From positions 237,055-301,054 of the forward strand of contig NZ_JACHLB010000007.1 of NCBI RefSeq assembly GCF_014207905.1: a stretch of 64,000 bases of DNA. Direction: 5' to 3'. Below, piece by piece: positions 1-8,099 of the stretch. Below the pieces are notes generated by a model, which was not told where the DNA came from, made no database searches, and was given only the letters and a program-made list of their open reading frames with translations. The position numbers were made by a program, and so were the translations under genes. The number at the start of each line of letters is the position of its first letter. The first letter of the stretch is position 1. This DNA is from Flavobacterium notoginsengisoli (GTDB lineage: Bacteria > Bacteroidota > Bacteroidia > Flavobacteriales > Flavobacteriaceae).

Positions 1-91
1 CTTCTGGAGCGTTGCAAGCTTGTTCTAAACTATCCTCAATTGTAAAAGTAAAACTATTGCTTACTTTAAATTTTTCTAAATCTTTACTCAT
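1..91 (-). CDS. Unidentified protein, N-terminal fragment cut by the window edge
   Basis: An ATG at 91 opens a reading frame that stays open to the window edge, giving 30 residues starting MSKDLEKFKVSNSFTFTIED. There is no signal peptide or recognisable motif in this piece. The bases before the ATG are A-rich, like other starts here, and a terminator-like hairpin separates it from sucD upstream, so it is probably transcribed separately. I do not recognise the family from so short a fragment. Confidence 0.5.
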   Translation of the reverse strand, partial: MSKDLEKFKVSNSFTFTIEDSLEQACNAPE

Positions 92-105
92 ATTTCTTTT
101 TAAGC

Positions 106-137
106 TTCTAAGATGCTGAGGCACTAAGATGCTAAGT
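106..137 (+). repeat. Octamer array, consensus NNCTRAGR, 4 units
   Basis: Four consecutive 8-base units fit NNCTRAGR (TTCTAAGA, TGCTGAGG, CACTAAGA, TGCTAAGT) and run into a T tract. The same degenerate array occurs at 25051, 25924, 35895, 36084 and 46947. It lies between sucD and the next gene and codes for nothing visible. Confidence 0.75.
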
Positions 138-170
138 TTTTTCTATTTACGCCTCAGTCTTTAAAATGTA

Positions 171-202
171 AAAAAGTCTCAACAAATATTGAGACTTTTT
201 TT
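171..202. terminator. Terminator hairpin downstream of sucD
   Basis: A perfect 12-bp stem (171-182 with 189-200) has a 6-base loop and A/T tracts on both sides, so it could work on either strand. On the minus strand it lies 40 bases past the sucD stop and ends in a run of T. It probably ends the long lpx-sucD transcript. Confidence 0.7.
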
Positions 203-242
203 TTGAATTTATTATTTTGTCCCGAAACTTCGGGATGAAGAA

Positions 243-1115
243 TTATCCAAGTACTTCTTTTACTTTTTTACCAATTTCAGCTGGTGAATCAACAACGTGA
301 ATTCCGTTGTCTCTCATGATTTGTTTTTTAGCTGCAGCTGTATCATCTGAACCACCAACGATAGCACCTGCGTGACCCATTGTTCTACCAGCAGGAGCAG
401 TTTCTCCAGCGATAAAACCAATAACTGGCTTACGGTTACCATCAGCTTTTACCCATCTTGCAGCATCAGCTTCAAGTTGACCACCAATTTCACCAATCAT
501 AATGATAGCTTCAGTTTCAGGATCGTTCATTAATAATTCAACAGCTTCTTTAGTTGTAGTTCCAATAATTGGATCTCCACCAATTCCGATTGCTGTAGTG
601 ATTCCTAAACCTTGTTTTACAACTTGGTCAGCAGCTTCGTAAGTTAAAGTTCCTGATTTAGAAACGATACCAACAGTTCCTTTTTTGAAAACGAAACCTG
701 GCATAATACCAACTTTAGCTTCACCTGGAGTAATTACACCTGGACAGTTTGGACCGATTAATCTTGAATTTCTTTCTTTAACATAATTATTTGCTTTAAT
801 CATGTCTGCTACAGGAATTCCTTCTGTAATAGCAATAATTACTTTAATTCCAGCATCAGCAGCTTCCATAATTGCATCAGCAGCAAAAGCTGGCGGAACA
901 AAAATGATAGAAGTATCAGCTCCAGCTTGATCAACAGCATCTTTTACTGTATTAAAAACTGGACGATCTAAATGGCTAGTCCCTCCTTTTCCTGGAGTAA
1001 CACCACCAACAACATTAGTACCGTACTCAATCATTTGAGAAGCGTGGAAAGTTCCTTCGCTCCCTGTAAATCCCTGAACAATTATTTTGGAATCTTTATT
1101 AACTAAAACACTCAT
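243..1115 (-). CDS. sucD: Succinyl-CoA synthetase (ADP/GDP-forming) alpha subunit
   Basis: This is the alpha subunit of the TCA-cycle enzyme that converts succinyl-CoA to succinate with substrate-level phosphorylation. At 290 residues it matches the usual length. The N-terminal CoA-binding Rossmann region includes GFTGSEGTFH near residues 16-25, and the phosphohistidine site is GHAGAIVGG at about 247-255, with His248 as the phosphorylated residue. The ATG at 1115 is preceded by a TATTTTTG promoter-like box at 1151-1158. The beta subunit gene sucC is not in the window; unlinked sucC and sucD are common in this phylum. It is the last gene of the minus-strand lpx cluster but may also have its own promoter. 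Confidence 0.96.
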   Translation of the reverse strand: MSVLVNKDSKIIVQGFTGSEGTFHASQMIEYGTNVVGGVTPGKGGTSHLDRPVFNTVKDAVDQAGADTSIIFVPPAFAADAIMEAADAGIKVIIAITEGIPVADMIKANNYVKERNSRLIGPNCPGVITPGEAKVGIMPGFVFKKGTVGIVSKSGTLTYEAADQVVKQGLGITTAIGIGGDPIIGTTTKEAVELLMNDPETEAIIMIGEIGGQLEADAARWVKADGNRKPVIGFIAGETAPAGRTMGHAGAIVGGSDDTAAAKKQIMRDNGIHVVDSPAEIGKKVKEVLG

Positions 1116-1150
1116 GATATATATTTTATGTAGTTTTTAAATTTGTGTTG

Positions 1151-1158
1151 CAAAAATA
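1151..1158 (-). promoter_or_regulatory. Bacteroidota -7 box (TATTTTTG) upstream of sucD
   Basis: The minus strand reads TATTTTTG, a full match to TAnnTTTG, 36 bases before the sucD ATG. I see no TTG at the expected -33 spacing, so the call rests on the -7 box alone. Confidence 0.45.
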
Positions 1159-1201
1159 AGGTTTTGTAATGTATTTTGCCTCTTTTATTGTCAAAAAAAT
1201 A

Positions 1202-1564
1202 TTAAGAAAATTGACTCATCTGATAACCTCTATAAAGTTTATCATCTTTAATCTGCCAAATTGTTGCAAAATGTGCTAAAAGCATCTCTTCTCTTGGATT
1301 CTCAATGGTTTTTACAAAATGAGAGTAACGCACTGATACTAAATCATCTTCGCTAATAATATGGCTAATTCTAACCTTAGAACGAACATAGGCACGACTC
1401 AGATCATTTGCCATTTCTACTATAGAATCATAATCCATTTGAATGAAACCTTTACTGCTGTTCCACTCAAGTTTAACGTCAGGATGCAGATATGTTTTTA
1501 AAATTTCACTATCGATTAAGGCATCTGACTTATAAAATTTCTGAACAAACTCTTTGATAGACAT
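1202..1564 (-). CDS. NTF2-like (SnoaL-type) protein
   Basis: This is a 120-residue soluble protein with no signal peptide. Its pattern of an N-terminal helix (KEFVQKFYKSDALID), a buried W/H region (YLHPDVKLEWNSSKG) and late beta strands (EEMLLAHFATIWQIKDDKLY) fits the NTF2-like fold. That fold is shared by ketosteroid isomerases, SnoaL cyclases and many small proteins of unknown role, so no reaction can be assigned. The start codon lies one base past the stop of the LpxD-like gene, so the two are almost certainly translated from one message. Confidence 0.7.
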   Translation of the reverse strand: MSIKEFVQKFYKSDALIDSEILKTYLHPDVKLEWNSSKGFIQMDYDSIVEMANDLSRAYVRSKVRISHIISEDDLVSVRYSHFVKTIENPREEMLLAHFATIWQIKDDKLYRGYQMSQFS

Positions 1565-1565
1565 A

Positions 1566-2495
1566 TTACTTCAATTTACTTAAAATTTCAGGAATCTTCT
1601 TGATATTGGCTAATTGCTTTAATTTTTCTCTAGATTCTTCAATTGGAGTACCAAAATAAGATTTTCCTCCTTCAACAGATTTAGTAACACCAGTCTGCCC
1701 CATTACTACCGCTTTTGCACCAATAGTAATACCGCTAGTTGTACCAACTTGTCCCCACATAGTCACTTCGTCCTCAATGATCACACATCCTGCAATACCA
1801 GTTTGCGAAGCAATTAAACATTTTTTACCAATAACGGTATCATGGCCAACATGTACTTGATTGTCTAATTTTGTTCCTGCGCCAATTGTGGTATCTCCCG
1901 TAACTCCTTTGTCAATAGTACAAAGTGCTCCAATACCAACATTATCTTCGATAACAACTCTTCCGCCCGAAATTAATTGATCAAAGCCTTCTGGACGTTT
2001 TTTATAATAAAAAGCATCCGCTCCTAAAATAGTTCCTGCATGAATAATTACATTATCACCAATTACAGTGTGATCATAAATAGAAACATTAGAATGAATA
2101 AGACAATTTTTTCCAATTTTAACATGATTACCAACAAAAGTGTTTGGCTGAATAATTGTTCCTTCTCCAATTTCTGCCGAAGGAGCTATTGCAACATTTG
2201 CAAATTGAAAAGGTTTAAAATGTCTCGTTAGAATATTAAAATCTCTGAATGGATCATCAGAGATTAAAAGTGCTTTACCTTCTGGGCATTCTACTTCTTT
2301 GTTAATTAAAACAATCGTAGCAGCAGATTGTAAAGCTTTATCGTAGTATTTTGGATGATCAACAAAAACAATATCACCAGGCTCCACGACATGTATTTCG
2401 TTCATGCCTAAAACTTGAAAGTCTTTGTCACCAATAAATTTGCAATTAAGCAAATTCGCAATTTCTTGTAAAGAATGACTCTTTTGAAATTTCAT
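1566..2495 (-). CDS. LpxD-like acyltransferase paralogue (left-handed beta-helix)
   Basis: This 309-residue protein belongs to the UDP-3-O-(acyl)glucosamine N-acyltransferase family. It has an N-terminal uridine-binding-type domain (about 1-95), then hexapeptide repeats of the IGxxxxI type from about 105 to 285. The histidine matching the LpxD catalytic base is present as HVGHD at 215-219 (His218). It is about 40 residues shorter than the canonical LpxD at 5562-6605 and diverges in the C-terminal helices (KQLANIKKIPEILSKLK). Bacteroidota often carry this second copy beside efp. It may acylate a different sugar nucleotide or use another acyl-ACP; the sequence does not decide. Confidence 0.8.
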   Translation of the reverse strand: MKFQKSHSLQEIANLLNCKFIGDKDFQVLGMNEIHVVEPGDIVFVDHPKYYDKALQSAATIVLINKEVECPEGKALLISDDPFRDFNILTRHFKPFQFANVAIAPSAEIGEGTIIQPNTFVGNHVKIGKNCLIHSNVSIYDHTVIGDNVIIHAGTILGADAFYYKKRPEGFDQLISGGRVVIEDNVGIGALCTIDKGVTGDTTIGAGTKLDNQVHVGHDTVIGKKCLIASQTGIAGCVIIEDEVTMWGQVGTTSGITIGAKAVVMGQTGVTKSVEGGKSYFGTPIEESREKLKQLANIKKIPEILSKLK

Positions 2496-2616
2496 ATGTT
2501 ATAATTAGAAAATTTGTCAATTAGAAAATGAGTCAATTAGAATATGAATATACAAAAAAAATGCGATTCACAAGTTATCTAACTGACTCATTGTCAAATT
2601 TATCTTAATTAAGAAA

Positions 2617-3183
2617 TTACTCTTTTACACGCTCCATGTAAGAACCTGAAGCTGTATCAATTTTAATTTTATCTCCTTCATTGATAAACAAAGGAACGTT
2701 GATGTTTGCACCAGTTTCTACTGTTGCATTTTTTGTAGCATTTGTAGCAGTATTTCCTTTTACTCCTGGCTCAGCATAAGTAACTTCAAGAATTACAGAT
2801 GCAGGCATATCAACTGATAAAGGCAAATCTGTTTCAGTATTAATCTGAACCATTACGTTTGTTCCTTCTTTTAATAAATCTGGAGCATCCAAAATATTTT
2901 TGTTCAAAGAAATTTGCTCAAACGTCTCAGCATTCATGAAGTGAAATTCATCTCCTTCTGGATATAGATATTGAAATGTGTGTGTTTCAACACGAATAAC
3001 GTCAATTTTGTGACCTGCAGAGAAAGTATTGTCTAATACTTTTCCAGAAGTTAAACTTTTCAATTTTGTTCTTACGAAAGCTGGGCCTTTTCCAGGCTTT
3101 ACGTGAAGAAACTCAATAATTTTATAGATATCGTGATTAAATTTAATACACAATCCGTTTCTAATATCTGATGTAGATGCCAT
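2617..3183 (-). CDS. efp: Translation elongation factor P
   Basis: EF-P binds between the P and E sites and helps ribosomes through proline stretches. At 188 residues with three beta-barrel domains the length is normal. The loop that reaches the peptidyl-transferase centre is HVKPGKGPAF at 27-36, with Lys32 at the position modified in E. coli EF-P. No EpmA/EpmB-type modification genes are nearby. The start at 3183 gives MASTSDIRNGL, as expected for the family. It sits inside the lipid A gene cluster between lpxA and the LpxD paralogue, with intergenic gaps of about 120-140 bases that contain heptamer arrays. Confidence 0.96.
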   Translation of the reverse strand: MASTSDIRNGLCIKFNHDIYKIIEFLHVKPGKGPAFVRTKLKSLTSGKVLDNTFSAGHKIDVIRVETHTFQYLYPEGDEFHFMNAETFEQISLNKNILDAPDLLKEGTNVMVQINTETDLPLSVDMPASVILEVTYAEPGVKGNTATNATKNATVETGANINVPLFINEGDKIKIDTASGSYMERVKE

Positions 3184-3195
3184 TTTGTTTTTTTA

Positions 3196-3320
3196 TTTTA
3201 GATTTTAGAATGTTGATTTTAGATTCTTATATAAAGAATCAATCTTCATCTTTTTTTATTTATTTAAAATTTAATTCAAAGTTTAGAAATCTAAAATCAG
3301 AAATCTAAACTCTAAAATAA
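3196..3320. repeat. Facing heptamer arrays (TAGATTT / AAATCTA) between lpxA and efp
   Basis: Two short arrays with a 7-base period face each other. TAGATTT-type units occupy about 3199-3226 and AAATCTA-type units about 3286-3318. They are roughly reverse complements and could pair into a long imperfect hairpin upstream of efp. The same AAATCTA unit recurs at 40385-40412 ahead of the RND pump gene. No protein is encoded. Confidence 0.6.
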
Positions 3321-4106
3321 TTAATAATTCCCTGAGTAACCTTTCATAATTCCTCTAGAAGAATTTCTGATAAAATCAAGAATTTCATCTCTTTCAGGAG
3401 TCGCTTCCATTTCTGCCTCAATAATACTTAAGGCTTGAGTTGTATTGTAATTCTTTTGGTATAAAATTCTATAGATTTCCTGAATTTCTCTAATCTTCTC
3501 AGTACTAAACCCTCTTCTTCTTAAACCAACAGAGTTAATTCCAACATAAGACAATGGCTCTTTTGCTGCTTTTGTAAAAGGAGGAACATCTTTTCTCACC
3601 AAAGATCCACCAGAAATCATAGCATGATCTCCAATATGAATAAATTGGTGAATTGCTGCTAAACCACCTATAACCGCATGATTTCCAACAACTACGTGAC
3701 CTGCCAAAGCAACACCATTTACAATAATAGCGTTATTTCCAATCTCACAATCGTGTGCAATATGAGCGTAAGCCATTACTAAACAATTGTTTCCAATAAC
3801 CGTTTGACCAGAAGCAATTGTACCTCTATTGATAGTTACACATTCTCTTATAGTACAATTATCGCCAATTATAGCAAGAGAATCTTCGCCACCAAATTTT
3901 AAATCTTGCGGCACTGCAGAAATTACAGCTCCTGGAAAAATATTACAATTTTTACCAATTCGAGCTCCCTCCATAATGGTCACGTTTGAACCAATCCAAG
4001 TACCATCACCAATAACAACATTATTGTGGATTGTTGTAAATGGCTCTATTACAACATTTTTAGCGATTTTCGCGCCTGGATGAACATATGCTAATGGTTG
4101 ATTCAT
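3321..4106 (-). CDS. lpxA: Acyl-ACP--UDP-N-acetylglucosamine O-acyltransferase
   Basis: LpxA carries out the first step of lipid A synthesis, moving a 3-hydroxyacyl chain from ACP to the 3-OH of UDP-GlcNAc in the cytoplasm. The 261-residue protein begins with hexapeptide repeats forming a left-handed beta-helix (about 1-185), followed by a C-terminal helical domain (LRRRGFSTEKIREIQEIYRIL). The catalytic motif AHIAHD is at 114-119 with His118 as the base. It follows lpxC/fabZ with a 74-base gap, the conserved Bacteroidota order. Confidence 0.95.
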   Translation of the reverse strand: MNQPLAYVHPGAKIAKNVVIEPFTTIHNNVVIGDGTWIGSNVTIMEGARIGKNCNIFPGAVISAVPQDLKFGGEDSLAIIGDNCTIRECVTINRGTIASGQTVIGNNCLVMAYAHIAHDCEIGNNAIIVNGVALAGHVVVGNHAVIGGLAAIHQFIHIGDHAMISGGSLVRKDVPPFTKAAKEPLSYVGINSVGLRRRGFSTEKIREIQEIYRILYQKNYNTTQALSIIEAEMEATPERDEILDFIRNSSRGIMKGYSGNY

Positions 4107-4180
4107 CTGTATGTTTTATATTTTTAATTAAAATATTTCGATTTGAGGCAACAAACCTAAACAATAATTTTGATAAATTA

Positions 4181-5578
4181 TTATTGTTTTCTTGCTATTT
4201 GTGCCATTAATTCTGCTTCAGTTACTAATTTACCGTTTGCATAGGCATTTGCCTGCATATGACAAATTCCTCTTCTGATAGGAGAAATTAACTCACATTT
4301 AAATATTAGAGTATCACCTGGCAATACTTTATGCTTGAATTTAACATTATCAATTTTCATAAAGTAAGTCAAATAATTTTCAGGATCTGGAACAGTGCTT
4401 AAAACTAAAATTCCTCCTGTTTGTGCCATTGCTTCTACAATTAATACACCCGGCATAACTGGAGCTTCTGGAAAGTGTCCTACAAAGAAATTCTCATTCA
4501 TAGTAACATTTTTCAATCCAACCACATGACGATCAGACATTTCGATAATTCTATCAATTAACAAAAATGGAGGTCTGTGAGGAAGCATTGCCATAATTTT
4601 ATGAATATCCATCAATGGTTCTTGATGTAAATCATAAGTAGGAACATGATTTCTCTGTTCTATTTTGATAATTTTAGCCAGTTTCTTAGCAAATTGAGTA
4701 TTTACAAAGTGACCTGGTTTATTAGCAATAATTTTTCCTTGAATTCTAACACCAATTAAAGATAAATCTCCAATTACATCAAGTAATTTGTGTCTTGCAG
4801 CTTCATTTGGATAGTGTAATGTTAGGTTGTCTAAAACACCATTTGGTTTTACAGAAATTTCATCTTTACCAAATGCTTTCTTTAAATTCTCCATTGTAGA
4901 TTCAGAGATTTCTTTATCTACATAAACAATTGCATTATTTAAATCTCCACCTTTAATTAGACCATGTTCCAACAAAGACTCTAACTCATGAAGAAAACTA
5001 AAAGTTCTAGAACTTGCAATTTCAGATTTAAAATCTGCTAAACTTTTAAGAGTAGCATTTTGTGTACCTAAAACCTTTGTACCAAAATCTACCATTGTTG
5101 TAACTTGATATTCATCACTTGGCATAACAAGAATTTCACTTCCTGTAGCTTCGTCAGTAAATGAAATAACTTCTTTTACTACATAAACGTTGCGTTGAGC
5201 GTCTTGTTCTTCAATACCTGCTTTTTCAATAGCTTCAACAAAATATTTTGATGAACCATCCATAATTGGAAGTTCAGAGGCATTCAATTCAATAATAATA
5301 TTATCCAAATCACATCCAACTACTGCAGCTAAAACGTGTTCTGGAGTCTGAATTTTCACTCCTAATTTCTCAAGATTAGTACCTCTTTGAGTATTAACAA
5401 CATAATTAGCGTCAGCTTCAATGACTGGTTGACCTTGCAAATCTACTCTTACAAAAGTGAAACCATTATTAACGGGTGCAGGTTTAAAAGTCATTGTAAC
5501 TTCTTTTCCAGTATGTAAACCAACTCCTGTTAGTGAAATTTCATTCTTGATGGTCTTCTGTTTAACCATTATTTCCAT
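4181..5578 (-). CDS. lpxC/fabZ: Bifunctional LpxC deacetylase / FabZ 3-hydroxyacyl-ACP dehydratase
   Basis: One 465-residue chain carries two enzymes. Residues 1 to about 310 are LpxC, the zinc deacetylase that commits sugar to lipid A. It has LTGVGLHTG, the zinc-ligand region TPEHVLAAV (His81), LPIMDGSS, and the EAARHKLLDVIGD block with the other zinc ligands. Residues 323-465 are FabZ, the hot-dog dehydratase of fatty acid elongation, with LPHRPPFLLIDR and catalytic His368 (GHFPEAP) and Glu382. The fusion is typical of Bacteroidota and links the two users of 3-hydroxyacyl-ACP. Start is ATG 5578 or the in-frame ATG at 5569 (MVKQKTIKNEISLTG); both overlap the end of lpxD. Confidence 0.95.
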   Translation of the reverse strand: MEIMVKQKTIKNEISLTGVGLHTGKEVTMTFKPAPVNNGFTFVRVDLQGQPVIEADANYVVNTQRGTNLEKLGVKIQTPEHVLAAVVGCDLDNIIIELNASELPIMDGSSKYFVEAIEKAGIEEQDAQRNVYVVKEVISFTDEATGSEILVMPSDEYQVTTMVDFGTKVLGTQNATLKSLADFKSEIASSRTFSFLHELESLLEHGLIKGGDLNNAIVYVDKEISESTMENLKKAFGKDEISVKPNGVLDNLTLHYPNEAARHKLLDVIGDLSLIGVRIQGKIIANKPGHFVNTQFAKKLAKIIKIEQRNHVPTYDLHQEPLMDIHKIMAMLPHRPPFLLIDRIIEMSDRHVVGLKNVTMNENFFVGHFPEAPVMPGVLIVEAMAQTGGILVLSTVPDPENYLTYFMKIDNVKFKHKVLPGDTLIFKCELISPIRRGICHMQANAYANGKLVTEAELMAQIARKQ

Positions 5579-6605
5579 TTTTTGGGTTTATTATTTGTTT
5601 TTTTAATTCTTCAACTTCGGCCACAATTTTAGGCAGATTCTTAAAATGAACGTACGATTTATTAAAATCAGTATATCCAAGTGACGGAGTTCCTTGTAAA
5701 ACTTCATCATCCTTTATGTTTCTAGCAACTCCTGACTGTGCCTGAAGTCTAACATTATTACCTATAATTAAATGACCTGCGATACCTACTTGCCCTCCAA
5801 TCATACAGTTTTCTCCAATTTTAGTAGAACCAGCAACGCCACTTTGAGCAGCTATCACGGTATTTTTTCCAATTTCTACATTATGAGCAATCTGAATCTG
5901 ATTGTCTAATTTCACTCCTTTTCTTATAATCGTAGAACCAAGAGTTGCTCTGTCAATTGTTGTATTCGCACCAACGTCAACATTATCTTCTAAGATAACG
6001 TTTCCAATTTGTGGTACTTTACTATATTCTCCATTTTCATTTGGAGCAAACCCAAAACCATCCGCACCAATTATAACACCAGAATGAATTGTACAATTAT
6101 TCCCGATAACGGTCTCTGAATAAATTTTTGCTCCAGCAAAAATGAATACATTATCACCTATAACAACATTGTCACCAATAAAGCTATTTGGATAAATTTT
6201 TACATTATCTCCTAAAACAACATTTTGGCCAATATAGCTAAAACTTCCTAAATAAAGATTTTCTCCATATTTAGTTCCTTCAGACATAAACGACTGAGGC
6301 TCTATACCAGTTTTGTTTAATTTAACTTGATTATAAAAATGTAAAAGTTTAGAAAACGCCGCATAAGCATCTTCTACTTTAATAAGTGTAGTGGTAATTT
6401 CTTGCTCAGGAACAAAGCTATCATTAACTATTGTAACAGTAGCTTTTGTACTATATATATAATTGATATACTTGGGATTAGCCAAAAAAGTAAGCGACCC
6501 ATTTTCACCTTCTTCGATTTTGGAAAGCTTAGAAACTTCTGCATTGGGATTCCCAACAACTTCTCCTTCTAAAATTCCTGCTATTTGTTCTGCTGTAAAT
6601 TTCAT
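5562..6605 (-). CDS. lpxD: UDP-3-O-(3-hydroxyacyl)glucosamine N-acyltransferase
   Basis: LpxD adds the second 3-hydroxyacyl chain, on the 2-amino group made by LpxC. The protein has 347 residues: an N-terminal uridine-binding domain (1-100), a long left-handed beta-helix of hexapeptide repeats (about 110-310), and a short C-terminal helix (FKNLPKIVAEVEELKKQ). The catalytic histidine motif IQIAHN ends at about 242 (His241). The gene overlaps lpxC/fabZ by 8 or 17 bases depending on that gene's start, so translation is probably coupled. It is more canonical than the paralogue at 1566-2495 and is the better candidate for the true LpxD. Confidence 0.94.
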   Translation of the reverse strand: MKFTAEQIAGILEGEVVGNPNAEVSKLSKIEEGENGSLTFLANPKYINYIYSTKATVTIVNDSFVPEQEITTTLIKVEDAYAAFSKLLHFYNQVKLNKTGIEPQSFMSEGTKYGENLYLGSFSYIGQNVVLGDNVKIYPNSFIGDNVVIGDNVFIFAGAKIYSETVIGNNCTIHSGVIIGADGFGFAPNENGEYSKVPQIGNVILEDNVDVGANTTIDRATLGSTIIRKGVKLDNQIQIAHNVEIGKNTVIAAQSGVAGSTKIGENCMIGGQVGIAGHLIIGNNVRLQAQSGVARNIKDDEVLQGTPSLGYTDFNKSYVHFKNLPKIVAEVEELKKQIINPKNGNNG

Positions 6606-6644
6606 CGCGACAAAAATATAAAAAATAGGTTTTAAATGTTAATT

Positions 6645-7874
6645 TTAGATAAGTTGTTTTGGAAAACAGATGTAATATTTTGTCACCAATTTAGATAACG
6701 ATTTCAAATTCAGCTGGTCAGAAGCTTCAACAACATCTTCAATTGTTTTATCTTTTTTCAAAATTCGAATAGGTTCCGCTTCTTTGCTATAAGCCTGATT
6801 TTTAATTTTTCCTCTAAAAATAAAATAACCCGCATCTACTGCCGAGATATGATGCGCTTCTGCAAATTCTTCTTTTAAAGATTGTGACTCTTCTACCGGA
6901 ATTTTTTCTGCACTTAATTTAATTTTCAATAAATCTCTGTTAATGATCATTTTACTTAAAGTGGAAAGTATAAAATCATTGTGTTTTTGCCAAGCTTTTA
7001 GAGCGCTTATAATATCAAAATCATCTAACTGAGAGAACAAATCCAGTTTTTCAGCATCAAAATCTTCTAGCGTTATCTTATTGTGCATAAAATACGAAAG
7101 TGGCTCGCTGCAAGGTAATTTAACTCCTTTTAAAGTTAATTCTTTTGCTCTTTTCAGAACTTTCATCAAAATTAATTCTGCTACTAAACTCGTTTTATGC
7201 AAATAAGCCTGCCAATACATCAATCTTCTTGAAAGCAGAAATTTTTCTACAGAATAAATTCCTTTTTCTTCAATAACTAAAACATCATTTTCAACATTCA
7301 TCATCTGAATCAAACGTTCAGAATTTACATTTCCTTCTGCAACTCCAGTATAAAAACTATCTCGTTTTAGATAATCCATTCGGTCCATATCCAATTGACT
7401 TGAAATCAATTGCAACATAAATTTCCTATGGTATTCACCTTTAAATACTTGAATTGCCAAGCTTAACTTCCCATCAAACTCTTCGTTAAGCTGGTTCATA
7501 AACAGTAACGAAATAGCTTCATGATGAACATCTTCTACAATACTCTTTTCCATTGCATGAGAAAATGGTCCATGTCCAATGTCATGTAACAAAATCGCAA
7601 TCAGTAAAGCGTTTTCTTCTTCATCAGAAATCACAACATCTTTAAAACGAAGCGTATCAATTGCTTTTTTCATCAAATGCATACATCCTAATGCATGATG
7701 AAAACGGGTATGATTTGCTCCTGGATACACTAAATATGACAATCCCATTTGTGAAATTCGACGAAGACGCTGAAAATACGGGTGTTGTATTAAATCGTAA
7801 ACAAGCTCATTCGGAATCGTAATAAAACCATATATGGGATCGTTGAATATTTTAAGTTTGTTAATCTGAGTCAC
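6645..7874 (-). CDS. HD-domain phosphohydrolase (dNTPase/SAMHD1-like)
   Basis: A 409-residue cytosolic HD-superfamily enzyme. Metal ligands are visible as TRFHHALGCMHLM (about 56-68), LLHDIGHGPFSHAME (about 93-107) and QLDMDRMDYLKRDS. This architecture is shared with dGTP triphosphohydrolases and SAMHD1-like proteins; the exact substrate cannot be read. The frame begins with GTG at 7874 (V-TQINKLKIFNDPIYGF) and no in-frame ATG lies close by, so GTG is taken as the start. It lies 39 bases upstream of lpxD and probably heads the lpx operon, an arrangement I associate with Flavobacteriia. Confidence 0.85.
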   Translation of the reverse strand: MTQINKLKIFNDPIYGFITIPNELVYDLIQHPYFQRLRRISQMGLSYLVYPGANHTRFHHALGCMHLMKKAIDTLRFKDVVISDEEENALLIAILLHDIGHGPFSHAMEKSIVEDVHHEAISLLFMNQLNEEFDGKLSLAIQVFKGEYHRKFMLQLISSQLDMDRMDYLKRDSFYTGVAEGNVNSERLIQMMNVENDVLVIEEKGIYSVEKFLLSRRLMYWQAYLHKTSLVAELILMKVLKRAKELTLKGVKLPCSEPLSYFMHNKITLEDFDAEKLDLFSQLDDFDIISALKAWQKHNDFILSTLSKMIINRDLLKIKLSAEKIPVEESQSLKEEFAEAHHISAVDAGYFIFRGKIKNQAYSKEAEPIRILKKDKTIEDVVEASDQLNLKSLSKLVTKYYICFPKQLI

Positions 7875-8099
7875 TATTGCGATATTTTTTAGGTCAACAA
7901 ATATAAGTAAATAAGTATAAAGAGATTGGTGTTTTTTATTTAAAAATGAAAGTCGAAATTATGATGATTATCAATAAAATAGACTAAAAAATGTTAAAAT
8001 TTAAAATAAAATCATAGCTACACTTTCAGAACTTTATACTATTTTTAATACTTTTTAAGTTCTATAACTTTAAATTGCAGTAAAAATTATAATTGATTT

